Source of the DNA: Nitzschia sp. pyKryTriq1
Lineage: Eukaryota > Bacillariophyta > Bacillariophyceae > Bacillariales > Bacillariaceae
Reading direction: 5' to 3'
Assembly: GCA_956465555.1 (NCBI GenBank)
Contig: OY101127.1
Coordinates: 310,001-374,000 of the forward strand
Length of the DNA: 64,000 nt
How positions within the stretch are numbered: the stretch's first letter is position 1; the number at the start of each line of letters is the position of its first letter. Shown here in pieces: positions 22,135 through 32,208 of this stretch. The position numbers and the translations under genes were made by a program. The notes beneath the pieces were generated by a model. That model saw only the letters and a program-made list of their open reading frames with translations, searched no databases and was not told where the DNA came from.

Positions 22135-24379
22135 TGCACCCAATCAAAACTTGCACTAGTTCCAGTTGCTTCCCCCAGCGAAAGGTTAAAATCAGCCGCT
22201 CTCCCCAAAATACTGCGTTGCAATGAACGAGGATCGATGGAGAAAATAAGGTGTGAGACGCTCGGAGAATAATAAAAAATGAGGGCCATCAACGCACAAG
22301 ATGTTCAACAGAATCGGCGGTTGGCGAACTGAGTAAAGCGGTCCCCGTGGTTAGGGATTGACCGCCAAGGACATCCAAAGCTGTTTTTGTCTTGCAAAAC
22401 GCAGCAGAAGATCCATGTTGCTCAACCCAAAACCCACCGCCATGGTCGCCACCAACCACTCAATCATCAATCATCGTCCATCAGCCCTGCTGCGGGGCGT
22501 CCGGAGCTACAATCAATCACGGGTCGACGGCCAGACGAACACAGTACAAAATCAACGACAATGGCGGCCGATCGACGAAAAACGGCAACCAAAAGCTCCC
22601 GAAGAAAATTCCAAACGAACAGACGCCTTCCACAACACTCAAGGACTTGTTGTATGACCATGGTAAACAATGAAGTGCAGTTCATGGTCTACTCACATGC
22701 TGACAAAGGTGATGTGAAACCACAACGACGAGGGTTTCGTGCGATTGGTGGGAGATCGGCCAACCCCCACGTATGGTACCGTAGCCACAGGTAGCCAAGG
22801 TACTGAGAAAGAACGTCAGAATATGACGCAACTCCTCTGCCTCGTCGCGACGAAAAATTCTGGGCACAAGCGGCGGCAATAAGCGATCGGGTGTTGCGAT
22901 TTGCGATGATGATGCGCGGATGAGGAAAACGCGATGCATTCAAAGCGAGAAAGTTCAGTGCGGACAGTATCGACGAAGACTCAACATAATGGAAACCAAC
23001 ATTCCATATTCCATACCTTTCTGGTACTTATTGAAGTGTATTGAGGAATTTCACAAAATCGATTCACGCGACCTTTTGTGGACGATTTTGTCGCATTTGG
23101 GTTTTTATGTGCTTTTGCACCACACATCTGTTGCGCGGTAAAGAATGCTCGCTCAGTACCAGGTACATACCGGTACAAGTACTTCGGGTTCATTCGATCG
23201 AAATCGAATTCTCACACACGTCTCAACTAACGAAGGCACAATAAGTAATCGGCGAATCATCAGTCTTCCATAAGTAGTAGGGAGTCGTAGGAATCCACTA
23301 CAATATCCATACCTCAGAAATCATGCGATGTTTTGCTCGTAAAGTGCCACCCGAGGCACTTTCGCAGGGCTTTGTAGAACGAGTAGTACCAGAATCTACT
23401 TGATCTCATTTTTGTCTCGAATTTTCAAAATTCGACGCCTCGTCGTATGATAGTTTCGTCGCTTGCGCCTGCGAAACACCATTGTACTGTGTTGCTACTA
23501 CTCTGTGAATTCTTTACCGTTTTGGTTACTTCCTCCACTTTTCACTGTTTTATCGTCATCTTCATCCATATCAATGTTCATTGTTGTCTTTGCAGGGTTG
23601 CCAATGGCACGATCGGGGTCGATCACCATTACTACTTGTCTAGTAGAGAGGGGGTTGTTGAGCGGCTGTTCTACGGTGGTTCTACGTACGTTGAGTACCA
23701 CGGAGACAATGTTTCAACAGCACAGGCGCCTAAGATAAATAATTACCCTAGCGATTCTCCACTTTAAAAATTGTGTCAAGGTAGTAACTAATTTAGACAG
23801 TGCACTTTTTCGCTGCTTTACGATATAAATCCACAGTAGTAGAGTATTGCAGACTCTCTAGAGAGTAGTGACGTACATAGCGAGGAGTTGTACCTACTGT
23901 ACCTTGTAACTCATCAATCTACATTCTGTACTCTCTACGAGTACTGTGGACGGATGATGATGCATGATGTGATGAAGGGCTTGAGCCTCCAGTCAACACG
24001 ACAGTCTCACTCTCACTCTCCTCTCTCGAACTCTCTACTAACTAGAGAGACCACCGGTACAGGTAGGAGTAGTCGACAAAGAAGGAACATCTGATCATTG
24101 CTATCTGCTACTACTACTGCTATGTTGGTAGTTGATTCGCGGTAATAACTGCTAATACAGTTTTTGAGTCGTCGCACAACACACCGGAGCACTAAGAAAG
24201 CTTCGTAATGGTATTGTCGACGCAACCAAGGAAATCAACAAGTACTGGGCAACTCCAGTAATACTTCTTGCTCAATCCTGAGCACGGTAGAGTACTCTGC
24301 AGGCCATTTCAGCTGACCAAATCGTTTTCATCGCCGCATGTACTACAGTGTCCAGTCTCTTTTCAGACCACTAACACTT
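22135..24379. other. 2.2-kb spacer upstream of p300/CBP
   Basis: No gene could be defended. A plus-strand stretch at 22387-22665 ends LKDLLYDHG before a GTAAAC donor-like site, and TGTCTTTGCAGG at 23587-23598 looks like a splice acceptor, so an unrecognised spliced gene is possible. Minus frames at 22682-22943 start with a basic, mitochondrial-like peptide but match nothing I know. One copy of the TTTTTCGCTGCTTTACGATA motif lies at 23807-23826. CTCTCTAGAGAG-type strings are frequent near 23850-24060. Confidence 0.35.
23791..23826 (+). repeat. Dispersed motif copy 1 (TTTTTCGCTGCTTTACGATA)
   Basis: The string TTAGACAGTGCAC followed by TTTTTCGCTGCTTTACGATA occurs here. Close copies occur at 53174-53193 (same 20-mer) and at 57506-57542 (TTAGACAATGCAC followed by CTTTTCGCGCTGCTTTACGAT). 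Two of the three copies share the extra left block. All are on the plus strand in spacers, which points to a small dispersed element or shared regulatory block. Confidence 0.55.
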
Positions 24380-25382
24380 TCAATGGTGCCCTTCGTAATG
24401 TCTTCCACCTCGCAACAAAAACAAGGCAAACTCGTAAGCACTGAATCGACTTCCACTGACCAAAAACGCCCTGGTCACTGACGCACTAGCGCCGGAATAT
24501 AGTCCCCGAATTCCCCGATCTCGAATGAGGTCCCGACAAACTCGCAGAGCTGACTTTTGCGCAGGCAGTAACTGTCCTTGGACTCCCGCTCGGACACAAT
24601 CTAATGGAAAACTTACAAACCACGCAAAGGCACCGGCCAATCCTCCCGCAACTGGCACAGCTACCTGAACGTGCAACCAATGATTGTGTATCAAAAACTC
24701 TCTCAATCCTTCATACATAAAAAAGTAATTCCCCAAAAACGCCGCTTCTCGCAAGGTATTGACACCATGCCCCGTGTAAACGACTCTCCAACCGTGCCTT
24801 TCTACGAGTGTGCGAACGCAATCAAAGGAACTTTGAAATTCTTTTTTGGTTACATTGTCCATTTGCATTTGTGTCTTGTTAAACGAAAGCAAAATAGTGA
24901 GAGTGCGATTGGACTCATTGCGTATTTCACCATCTATTCATTACTAAAAATATAGTAGTAGAATAAAGTCATGTGGGGCAGTTTTAGTCCAAGTATGTAC
25001 GCACCTTGACAAGATTTTCAATCGTCGACACCATTCCTGCCACTGGACTACAGGAAACCCCCGCCACGTAATTCCTCCCATCGAATCCAGGATTCGATTG
25101 ATAGACTTCTTGAAAATAGCTGTATTGCGTAAAGGTCAATGTCCCCAAAATGGAAAGACTAATGAGTGGAGGCCCAATGCCCTTGTAGAGAGAGAGCAAT
25201 CCTTCTTGTTTCGCAACAGTCCTAGCAACCTGGAAGATGTTTCCATTGGCCGACCCTGTTTGCATGCGTGTTTTGACTGTATCGAGCGGAAATCCAATGA
25301 CGGTCCCGACAATGCCCGCACTGAGTCCTCCCGCGGCTTCTTCTCCCAAATGGAGCTCTTTCCAAGATTTTCGTTTTGTCAT
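24380..25382 (-). CDS. Mitochondrial carrier family protein, two exons
   Basis: Exon 1 (25382-25005) and exon 2 (24874-24380) are joined by a 130-bp GT-AG intron (donor GTGCGT), giving 290 residues, the usual size. Three carrier repeats are visible. Repeat 1 has GFPLDTVKTRMQTG (the P-x-D-x-x-K signature). Repeat 2 is degenerate: its signature Pro is missing and it reads TIENLVKTQMQ across the splice junction. Repeat 3 has SFPLDCVRAGVQGQ. GLSAGIVGTVIG and GGLAGAFAWF are the odd-numbered helices. The protein should exchange a solute across the inner mitochondrial membrane. The wording is nearest to the amino-acid/carnitine group, but the substrate cannot be assigned. The GTAC-rich block starts just upstream of its ATG. 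Confidence 0.88.
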
Positions 25383-26360
25383 GTTTTATTCTTTTTGTGT
25401 GATTGTAGCAACAAATGAGCCAATAGAACACCGACCTCTGACTGTATCGGGTGTTAAACACGAGGAATGTAATATTCCTGTATTGATGCAGCGTGAGTAC
25501 TACCGGTATGGGCATTCTCGGCAACCATGGTACTTGTACCGTTGCCATTGTCGAGCGAGTTGCTTTCATGAGACTGGAACGAAGTTACGAGTACTATTTA
25601 CAATACTTGTACGGTACCGGTGTAGAGATGACGTTGAGATTTTTTGAGATCTTCTCCTTCTTCGTGCGTGGTGGTTTGTGGTGAGGTGAGTTCGTGAGAG
25701 CGCAGGCATGCATGCAGCTAAAAATAAATTTAGCAAAGATCTGGCGAGAGTGCATGTGACGGTCGCGTCGCGTGTTCGTGCACCCATCTACCTGGTACCG
25801 GCAAGCTACCGGTACTTGTACCTGGTACAGTACCGGTACATACAAGTAGTATCACCCTCCAGTTTCGGCCACGTTGTTGTTCGCCAGCTGCGCGATGATG
25901 TGCGGGCGATACTCGTAGCGTACAAATACCTGGTACAGTACTCGTACAGTACCGGTACAAGTTCCGGTACAGTACTCGTGCAGTACTCGTGCAGTACTCG
26001 TACAGTACTCGTACAGTACTCGTACAGTACTCGTACAGTACTCGTACAGTACTCGTACAGTACTCGTACAGTACTCGTACAGTACTCGTACAGTACCGGT
26101 ACCCTGGTACCGTTAGTTGTTCTTGCAGCGGGTTGTGCACGATGCAAGGAGGAGATAGGGGAGGAGGACGAGGAGTCCTTGTGCAAACAGCAGTACGAAT
26201 TCATTCAAATTCGTTTCCATTCGTCTTCTTCCAGAACAGGAACCCACCAAGTTGTCGTGTCCGTGCCTGATTAACAGTGCAGCAGAGTGCATCACAGTAC
26301 AGATATTAGAAGCCCTTGACTGTTTGACGCTCCAGCTCTTGCATCAGTAGTAAAGCCAGC
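25383..26360. repeat. GTAC-rich repeat block around an 11-bp minisatellite
   Basis: The whole kilobase between the carrier gene and the PX-domain gene, which diverge, is dominated by GTAC strings at 25590-26110 (GGTACCGG, TACCGGTAC, AGTACTCGTAC). The centre is a perfect tandem array described separately. Frames on both strands are Tyr/Thr/Ser/Val repeats caused by the array. The promoters of both flanking genes must lie in or beside this block. Confidence 0.65.
25970..26101 (+). repeat. 11-bp minisatellite, unit CAGTACTCGTA
   Basis: Eleven head-to-tail units of 11 bp run from 25970 to 26090. The first two end in G (CAGTACTCGTG) and the next nine are CAGTACTCGTA. A twelfth unit diverges to CAGTACCGGTA. 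The unit contains AGTACT and, across each junction, GTAC, so a 4-bp palindrome recurs about every 5-6 bases. Copy number is likely variable. Confidence 0.9.
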
Positions 26361-28721
26361 GTGCTGCAACACGAAGGAATAAAAGGGATGATTGATGCTA
26401 TCAAACGCGTGATTTCGGGGGAGGACATGCAGCAACAGCAACAACAACAACAGCAAGAATCCTCGCCGCGTTACATTCAAACGGACGAGGGATACGATGA
26501 CACGATCGGAATGCAGATTGACGATGATTCCCAGAACAACGGAAATACGAACAACAGCAGCTGCAGCCCGCGGCCCGCTGTGGTGGAGAACGATATGGAC
26601 ATGGTGGATGCGTCTGATTTTCACATTGCGTCGGCGTCCGAGACCCCGCGCTCGAGCCTCAGCGACATGAGTGCGGCGCAGCGGCTTTCGATGGATGACG
26701 AAACCATGGATGAGGCTATGGGCGTAGATCGCCAGGAAGCCACCTCTTCGAAACCTCCTCCTGGAAGTAGCAGCGCGGTAGTCATCAAGACGATGCATCG
26801 CAGCAACCAAGGTCAGCAAGCCCTGCGGAACTTGGACGCATATCGCAACTCGGACGAAGGCTCGAGTGTGGGAAAGACCGGCGGCAGCCAAACGTCTTCC
26901 CGCGATTGGGGGTGGTTCGAAGACGTCCACGCCTCAGATGGCGCTCTCGCGGCAGCGGCAGAAAGCCCGGGCGGGGGCAGTCAAACGAGATCGGGACAAC
27001 AGGACCGCACCACTTCCAACAAGCGAAAGACGGCCCAAAGGAATACCATTACAAGTTTAGTACCTTCTCAAGGGTCACTCTATCATGAAACCTTGCAACC
27101 CATACTACGAGATCCCGAAACAGGTGAGTCGCGAGTCTGTCTCAGTCTTGCCTTGGTCGTCTGTCTTTGTTCGTTGCCGCAATTCGCACGCGGTCTACCG
27201 GCACGTATTTGCCTTGGGTCGCTGTTGTGATTGGTCGTTGCGGAGGCTTGCAGGCTTATGACGTCGCTTCTTGATGAGAGCATTCGCGAATGAAGACGTT
27301 GCAGGTTTTATTTAGTTGGTGATGCATGGAAAGAGTTTTTCAGAATGCTTTGGCGTCTTTTCGAATCATCCTTCCATTCTTTCGATGTGCAAACACCCAA
27401 GCAATCTCGTCATTATCGTCCAGAATGGACAGCAAATACCACCATGTCTCCCTCCGATGGAGACCCCAAGAAACAGTTAACACTCTGGGTGAAAACGAAG
27501 TTGGCTAATGACGCCAAAGGTGTGATTTGATTTTTGTGGCGAACGAAAGGGTTGTCTTGTTTTGTTCTTGTACCACTTGTGCACATATTCGATTATGTTT
27601 GTTCCGAAAGTCTTTGATTTCGTCGTCGGAAGTGCTAACAATTCAATTCCCTTGCCCTCTTTAATGTGCAGACGCAGCAGCCATGGCAGTCACCGCTCCT
27701 ACGTATGTGCTAGAGGAGTCTTTGAGTAGCCAGCGACTGTGGAAAGATACTGCTGGACAACGTCCTCCGCAACCCGTCGAAGAACGAGCCTTTTTTGAAA
27801 AAATGTGGGCCCAAAACTTTGCTCGCAGTCAAGTCGAGTACCGAATGCCGGTCGAAGTTTTGACCGCCACCACACCCATTTCGTTGAACCCATTTGCAGA
27901 CGGCAATTTCGATGCCCAAGGGGGCCCGGGGAATTCGTTGTCGAATTACAATTTGGCAGACTCGAGTGCTGATACAGAAGCTAAAAAGAAACAACATCCT
28001 TCGGATATGGCGGAAGCCGCCTTGATGCGGAAACTATACGAACCCGCGCGTGGTGAGGTTGGCGAGGGGGAATCTCACAATGCCAAAGTGACCATGACTT
28101 GCGACGGGGATACACTTACGGTCCTAGTCAAAGGGGACAATGTATTTGGAACGACGGTTAGCAAGTCTTTTGTGCGTCCTTCGGACAATGGGGGCCCCAC
28201 CAGGGGGGTCGATACTGTCAACATCTCGGTGGCCAGTTATCGAGTAGTCGAGGTACGTGCGGATAGAGTTACGGAGTAGGATCTTCACATGGTCTGCCGT
28301 TCACTCACCGATTCTCTCTATGGAATATTATGTTTAGTCCAAAAAGCATGGCAAGTACGCTCAGTTTCTTGTGATTTATCGCGAAGGTAGCATTCGAGAT
28401 ACGATTGGAGTATGGAAGCGCTATTCCGACTTTCAAGAACTCTCACGAAAGGTAACGCAAGCCCACGAAGGATGCGCCGCTGTCATCGCCAATATGAGCC
28501 CACTCGCGGTAACGGAAGAACACGAAGTCGAACACTTGCCCAACGCAATTACTAGTTGGCGGTTGCTGAAGAAACGACAACGATGGTGGCGATGTTTGGA
28601 TGCGGGATATTTATCACTCAAAGTCTTTTTGTTGGAGCGGTTTCTGCATGATATTTTGTTTGAAAGCTCCAATCCGGATCTCTTGAGAGAATTTGTTGGT
28701 GTGCCGGAGCCAAGACGATAG
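26361..28721 (+). CDS. PX-domain (phosphoinositide-binding) protein, four exons
   Basis: Exons 26361-27123, 27424-27519, 27672-28252 and 28338-28721, all with GT-AG introns and matching phases (1, 1, 0), give 607 residues. The N-terminal 250 residues are acidic and low-complexity with a poly-Gln run. Exon 2 carries WTANTTMSPSDGDPKKQL. The C-terminal part of exon 3 and all of exon 4 make a PX domain: VNISVASYRVVE, split by intron 3, continues in KHGKYAQFLVIYREGS and VWKRYSDFQEL, where R-Y-S-D-F is the phosphoinositide-binding hallmark, and it ends with FLLERFLHDILFES. There is no BAR domain after it, so this is not a classic sorting nexin 1/2. A role in endosomal membrane targeting is likely. 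Exon 2 boundaries are the least certain. Confidence 0.78.
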
Positions 28722-30249
28722 AAAGGAGGCTGCCCCGCTTCCCCGCCAAGTCGCTTGCACAGACAAGATACGATGGTTATCGATGTACTTTAAAAAGAAC
28801 CCGTGAAAGCAAGGCCCCGAAACAAAGTCAAGGTTGGTAAACTACGAGAAAAGGGGCACCCGCAAGTTCGCAACTCAACGCTATGCACCGACTTGCTACG
28901 GGACTTACAGCATCCCAGCTTTGAGAAGCGCGATTCGTCGTCTATTCTCTCGCCGAAGCAACTGGTCTTCTTAGAAGAGCACCAAGCAAGACATGGGGTA
29001 TTGATTGTTTTAGAGTCTTCGCAGATGCAGTACAGTAGCATAGACGAAGATGTATAACACGGAATATATGCTCAACGATTTAAAATAAAATTAATCTATC
29101 GACGTGTCTTCGCTCAGCCACCGCCTTTGAACTGTTTTGTACCGGTATTAGTTCATTCCTGAAATGGCAACCCTTCTTTGCCCTCCCTTCTCTTATATTA
29201 AAACTGTAGTACGTCCCTGACATCACGGGAGGCGGACGTTTTGTCCCGGGGTGCTGACGTGTTTTGTGTTACCCTCCCGTAAAATAATTCATAATTTCCA
29301 AGACATCCTCTAGTAGTGGCAATTGATATATCTAAGAATGGTACCACAATAGTACTGATCGTGGTCGCTGTATTAGCTGTCGTTCTTCGACGACTGCACA
29401 AGTCGGGGACGAAACAAGAAGGCATGTCACAAATATCACGAAGAAGATTTGTGGATGCAATTATTACCTACAAGTGTATTTCTACTCTTGTACTAGAGCA
29501 CCAACAATATTAAATTGACAATGTCGTCTCTACTATAGAGGCTATTCTACTTTGGATCCATCTCGTGTCCTAGCCTCTGGTGTGGCGCTAGATATCGGTC
29601 CGTGCGCTTCCGCGAGGAAGACCCCCAGAACATCTCCCGCAAGGTGTAGGGGTCCCCACTGCGGGTCACGGGCCAGCTGCAAAGCGTAGCTCCAACTATC
29701 AATACAGTTTTTGGGCATGATTGACCGGCGCGGAAAAATAAATAGCATGCCGTTATTTTATATAGAAAAAGGGTGGTACCACTGTAGGAAAAAGAATGGG
29801 CCTGCCGGCTTCATCCAGATAACGTCAAGATTAGAGAAGCACCAAGAACTTGTCAAGAGATGAGTGGAGAGGTGATGCAAGGTTGTTGGAGACGTTGTCC
29901 GGGGGGTTGAGGATTGGGACATGAAAAAAATTGAATAATTTTTTCAGATTTTACGTGGGGGGCTAAAGTTGGGGTAATCAAAGTAGTAGAGGAATCCGGA
30001 ATCTTCAAAATTGTTTACATTGGGCATTTCCGAGCGGCCTCGTCCGTCCTCGCTCGCGCGCAGACAAATCTTTGGGACACACCGAAGTGCAAGCACGCGG
30101 CGGATAGGCTATTGGCTCTACCTGCAGTATGTAGCGTAAAAAATAGGGCCCACTTATTATTACTGCTGCAGTAGTATTAGTAGTAGTAGTAGCAGTAGAG
30201 AGAAGCCCCGCTCTTCCTTCTTTTCTCTTATCTCTACTACAGTAGTAGT

Positions 30250-30293
<44 letters not shown>

Positions 30294-30393
30294 AGAGCGT
30301 AGCATTCTTTCACTTTATTGCAGAGGGGTTTAAAAACCAAAGTACACGTACGGCCTAGAAGGAGCCGAGCATCAGCCGACAAACTAAAACAGA
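28722..30393. other. 1.7-kb spacer with microsatellites
   Basis: No recognised gene. A minus frame at 29542-29748 (ALQLARDPQWGPLHLAGDV) and a plus frame at 28803-29057 read somewhat protein-like but match no family I know. ACGGGAGG near 29226 and CCTCCCGT near 29273 form a short inverted repeat. Poly-AT and G-rich runs lie near 29930-29970, and the AGT and AG microsatellites sit just upstream of the lipase start. Confidence 0.35.
30240..30289 (+). repeat. (AGT)n-(AG)n microsatellite
   Basis: About seven AGT units run directly into about fifteen AG units, ending at 30289. An interrupted CTA/GTA trinucleotide run precedes them at 30155-30200. The array lies about 100 bp upstream of the lipase ATG, in its likely promoter or 5' UTR, and probably varies in length. 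Confidence 0.85.
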
Positions 30394-31479
30394 ATGCGTC
30401 GGACTCGCAATACAAATCGAGCGGGGCACCAGCATATGTCACTATTTCTATTTGTCGTCCTTCCCCCGTGCTTGGTGCTTTTCTTTGTTTCCTTTGCGTC
30501 TCCTACGGCTGCTTATACTGCGGATCGACTGCAACGACTGGCCCAGGCCGCGTCCCTTTCTTATTTGCCCATGGATAAGATGGAGTCGTCTCCCTATTTA
30601 GAACAGAGTCAGTTGACGCCTTTAGGGCAGGTTTTAGATCCAGCGACGGAATCCGGCGCCACTGTCTTTGCCGATCATCCGAACGGACAGCTTATTGTAG
30701 CATGCAGGGGAAGTGCCAATCCTCGCAATTTTGGTACCAATCTCAAGTTCAAACCAGTCCGTGCCAACCGGCTTTCGCAAAACGCTCCTCCCCCCAAAGA
30801 TGCCATGGTCCACGAGGGATTTCAAGAAGCCTCGGTGGGTCTGTGGCGGCAACTAGGACCGCCACTTTTGGAAACCTTGCGAAGACAGCCGTTTGACGAT
30901 ATAATTACGGATGTCGTCTTTACAGGACATTCGCTGGGCGCCGCGACGGCGCTCTTATGTGCCGTTCATTACAGCGCCTGTCAAAACGACAAAAATATGG
31001 CGGGTGCCTACCTCACGCCCAAAATTGTCACCTTCGGAGGACCCAAATTGTGCAACGGAAGTCTGGCACGATATTTACGGAATGGACCTCTGGAAGGATC
31101 AGATATATTGCATTTGGTACATTCTCAAGATCCAGTGTTGGTAAATAATGAACGGATGTGGAAACAGATGGGCTTTGAAAATGTAGGGATTGAAATGCAA
31201 TGCGATCCGAAAACGCCAACCGTCTATTGCGATGAGGATGATGAGCAATGTGCGGTCGATGCCAGCGGAGCACCGCCGCCGCGACCTCGGTTAGGAGTCA
31301 ATGTGGCATGGAATATTGTGAATCATTGCAATTACATGGGTGTCTTTGTAGGTCCACGCGTGATGGGAGTGGGGCCGCAATCATCTCAACGAGGGCGGCC
31401 GCCGGTGGGGGGAGTGGGGCTCAACAAGCCCAATCCGGGTGCGAACATTCGATCCGATCAAGATCGATTCCGAGCCTAG
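30394..31479 (+). CDS. Secreted class 3 lipase (alpha/beta hydrolase)
   Basis: 361 residues. A basic N-terminus and strongly hydrophobic stretch (LFLFVVLPPCLVLFFVSF) ending SPTAAY form a signal peptide. Met15 at 30436 is an equally good start. The lipase_3 core shows IVACRGSANPRNFGTNL (the oxyanion 'GT...W' region is altered), VHEGFQEA, and the nucleophile elbow TGHSLGAATALL with Ser180. KIVTFGGPKLCN follows, then HLVHSQDPVLV with a probable catalytic Asp near 246, and a later His in NIVNHCNYMGVF. It should hydrolyse acylglycerols or galactolipids in a secretory compartment or outside. The Gly/Pro-rich last 35 residues are disordered. Confidence 0.85.
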   Translation: MRRTRNTNRAGHQHMSLFLFVVLPPCLVLFFVSFASPTAAYTADRLQRLAQAASLSYLPMDKMESSPYLEQSQLTPLGQVLDPATESGATVFADHPNGQLIVACRGSANPRNFGTNLKFKPVRANRLSQNAPPPKDAMVHEGFQEASVGLWRQLGPPLLETLRRQPFDDIITDVVFTGHSLGAATALLCAVHYSACQNDKNMAGAYLTPKIVTFGGPKLCNGSLARYLRNGPLEGSDILHLVHSQDPVLVNNERMWKQMGFENVGIEMQCDPKTPTVYCDEDDEQCAVDASGAPPPRPRLGVNVAWNIVNHCNYMGVFVGPRVMGVGPQSSQRGRPPVGGVGLNKPNPGANIRSDQDRFRA

Positions 31480-32208
31480 TCTGCTGGTAGACTAGTAGTC
31501 CTGGACAATTTTGTAACGGCTGAGGGAAGATGTGGATCGTAGACATCCGTTGCGGTCGGGTGGTTGATGGCCTTCTGAATTTTTTAAAGTTCTGGATTTT
31601 TTTAAGACAGAGACAGTGAGTGCAATCTTGCAAACGTGGCGAAAGAAACGACCAGCCTATTATATACCTACTAGCATGGCCGCTTTGCACTATATCGATC
31701 GTAGAGTACTGTAGCTAGTCGAACGTGGCATCAGCCCTCGATTGTTGCCGTCGCCCCATCGACCCCGAAGATACTTTCTTCTGCTGAGAAAGTCGATTCG
31801 TCGGAAGTCGATCAAGGAATGGAAGATCCATTTCGCCGCCCGGCCCTAGCAAAATCGAGGGGCAACTGGCACAAACATCAGCAAAGTGCCATTTTTTTTC
31901 TCCGTATAAAGTGGCAAACTTTGTTTTTCGACTTCTTGCAGCCCTACTCCCCACAGCTAAAGAATACATCTTGTGGCTCGAAGATCGCTGATTTTGGAGG
32001 ATCTTTGCGGACAGGCAGGCAAACACGATACCGATGAATGGCTGAGAGGATCACAATGGAATTTTCAAATATCTCTACTCACAGCAAGCGATGGAACCAA
32101 ACGAATGAAAGCGTCGTCTTCCTACGCTATCTTGCTGCTTAACAGTCGAGTTTAGAGAATTGAATTAGCATTTTGAATGGTGGTGGTGGCGTGGTCGCCA
32201 TTATAGAG
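31480..32208. other. Spacer between lipase and frameshifted kinase
   Basis: About 730 bases between two converging genes. Short frames on both strands (31715-32037) have no recognisable domain. CTAGTAG strings and an AT-rich area near 31570-31600 are consistent with 3' ends. No gene is called. Confidence 0.35.

Noticed and set aside
24595-24640. A second intron in the mitochondrial carrier (GTAAGT ... TTAG within the coding strand)
   Set aside because: It would be about 22 bp, too short, and removing it destroys the SFPLDCVRAG signature of repeat 3.
25970-26101. CRISPR array
   Set aside because: The units are 11 bp, contiguous and without spacers, and the genome is eukaryotic; it is a minisatellite.
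25730-26274. Long frames on both strands across the GTAC array (VQYSYSTRTVLVQYSY and EYCTSTVRVLY repeats)
   Set aside because: They are a product of the 11-bp unit, which has no stop in several frames; flanks have no start context or protein-like sequence.
29542-29748. Small minus-strand gene with ALQLARDPQWGPLHLAGDV
   Set aside because: It reads somewhat protein-like but has no known domain, signal or homologue I can name; left as a note in the spacer.
30255-30300. Polypurine tract of a retroelement
   Set aside because: It is a plain AG microsatellite with no LTR next to it.
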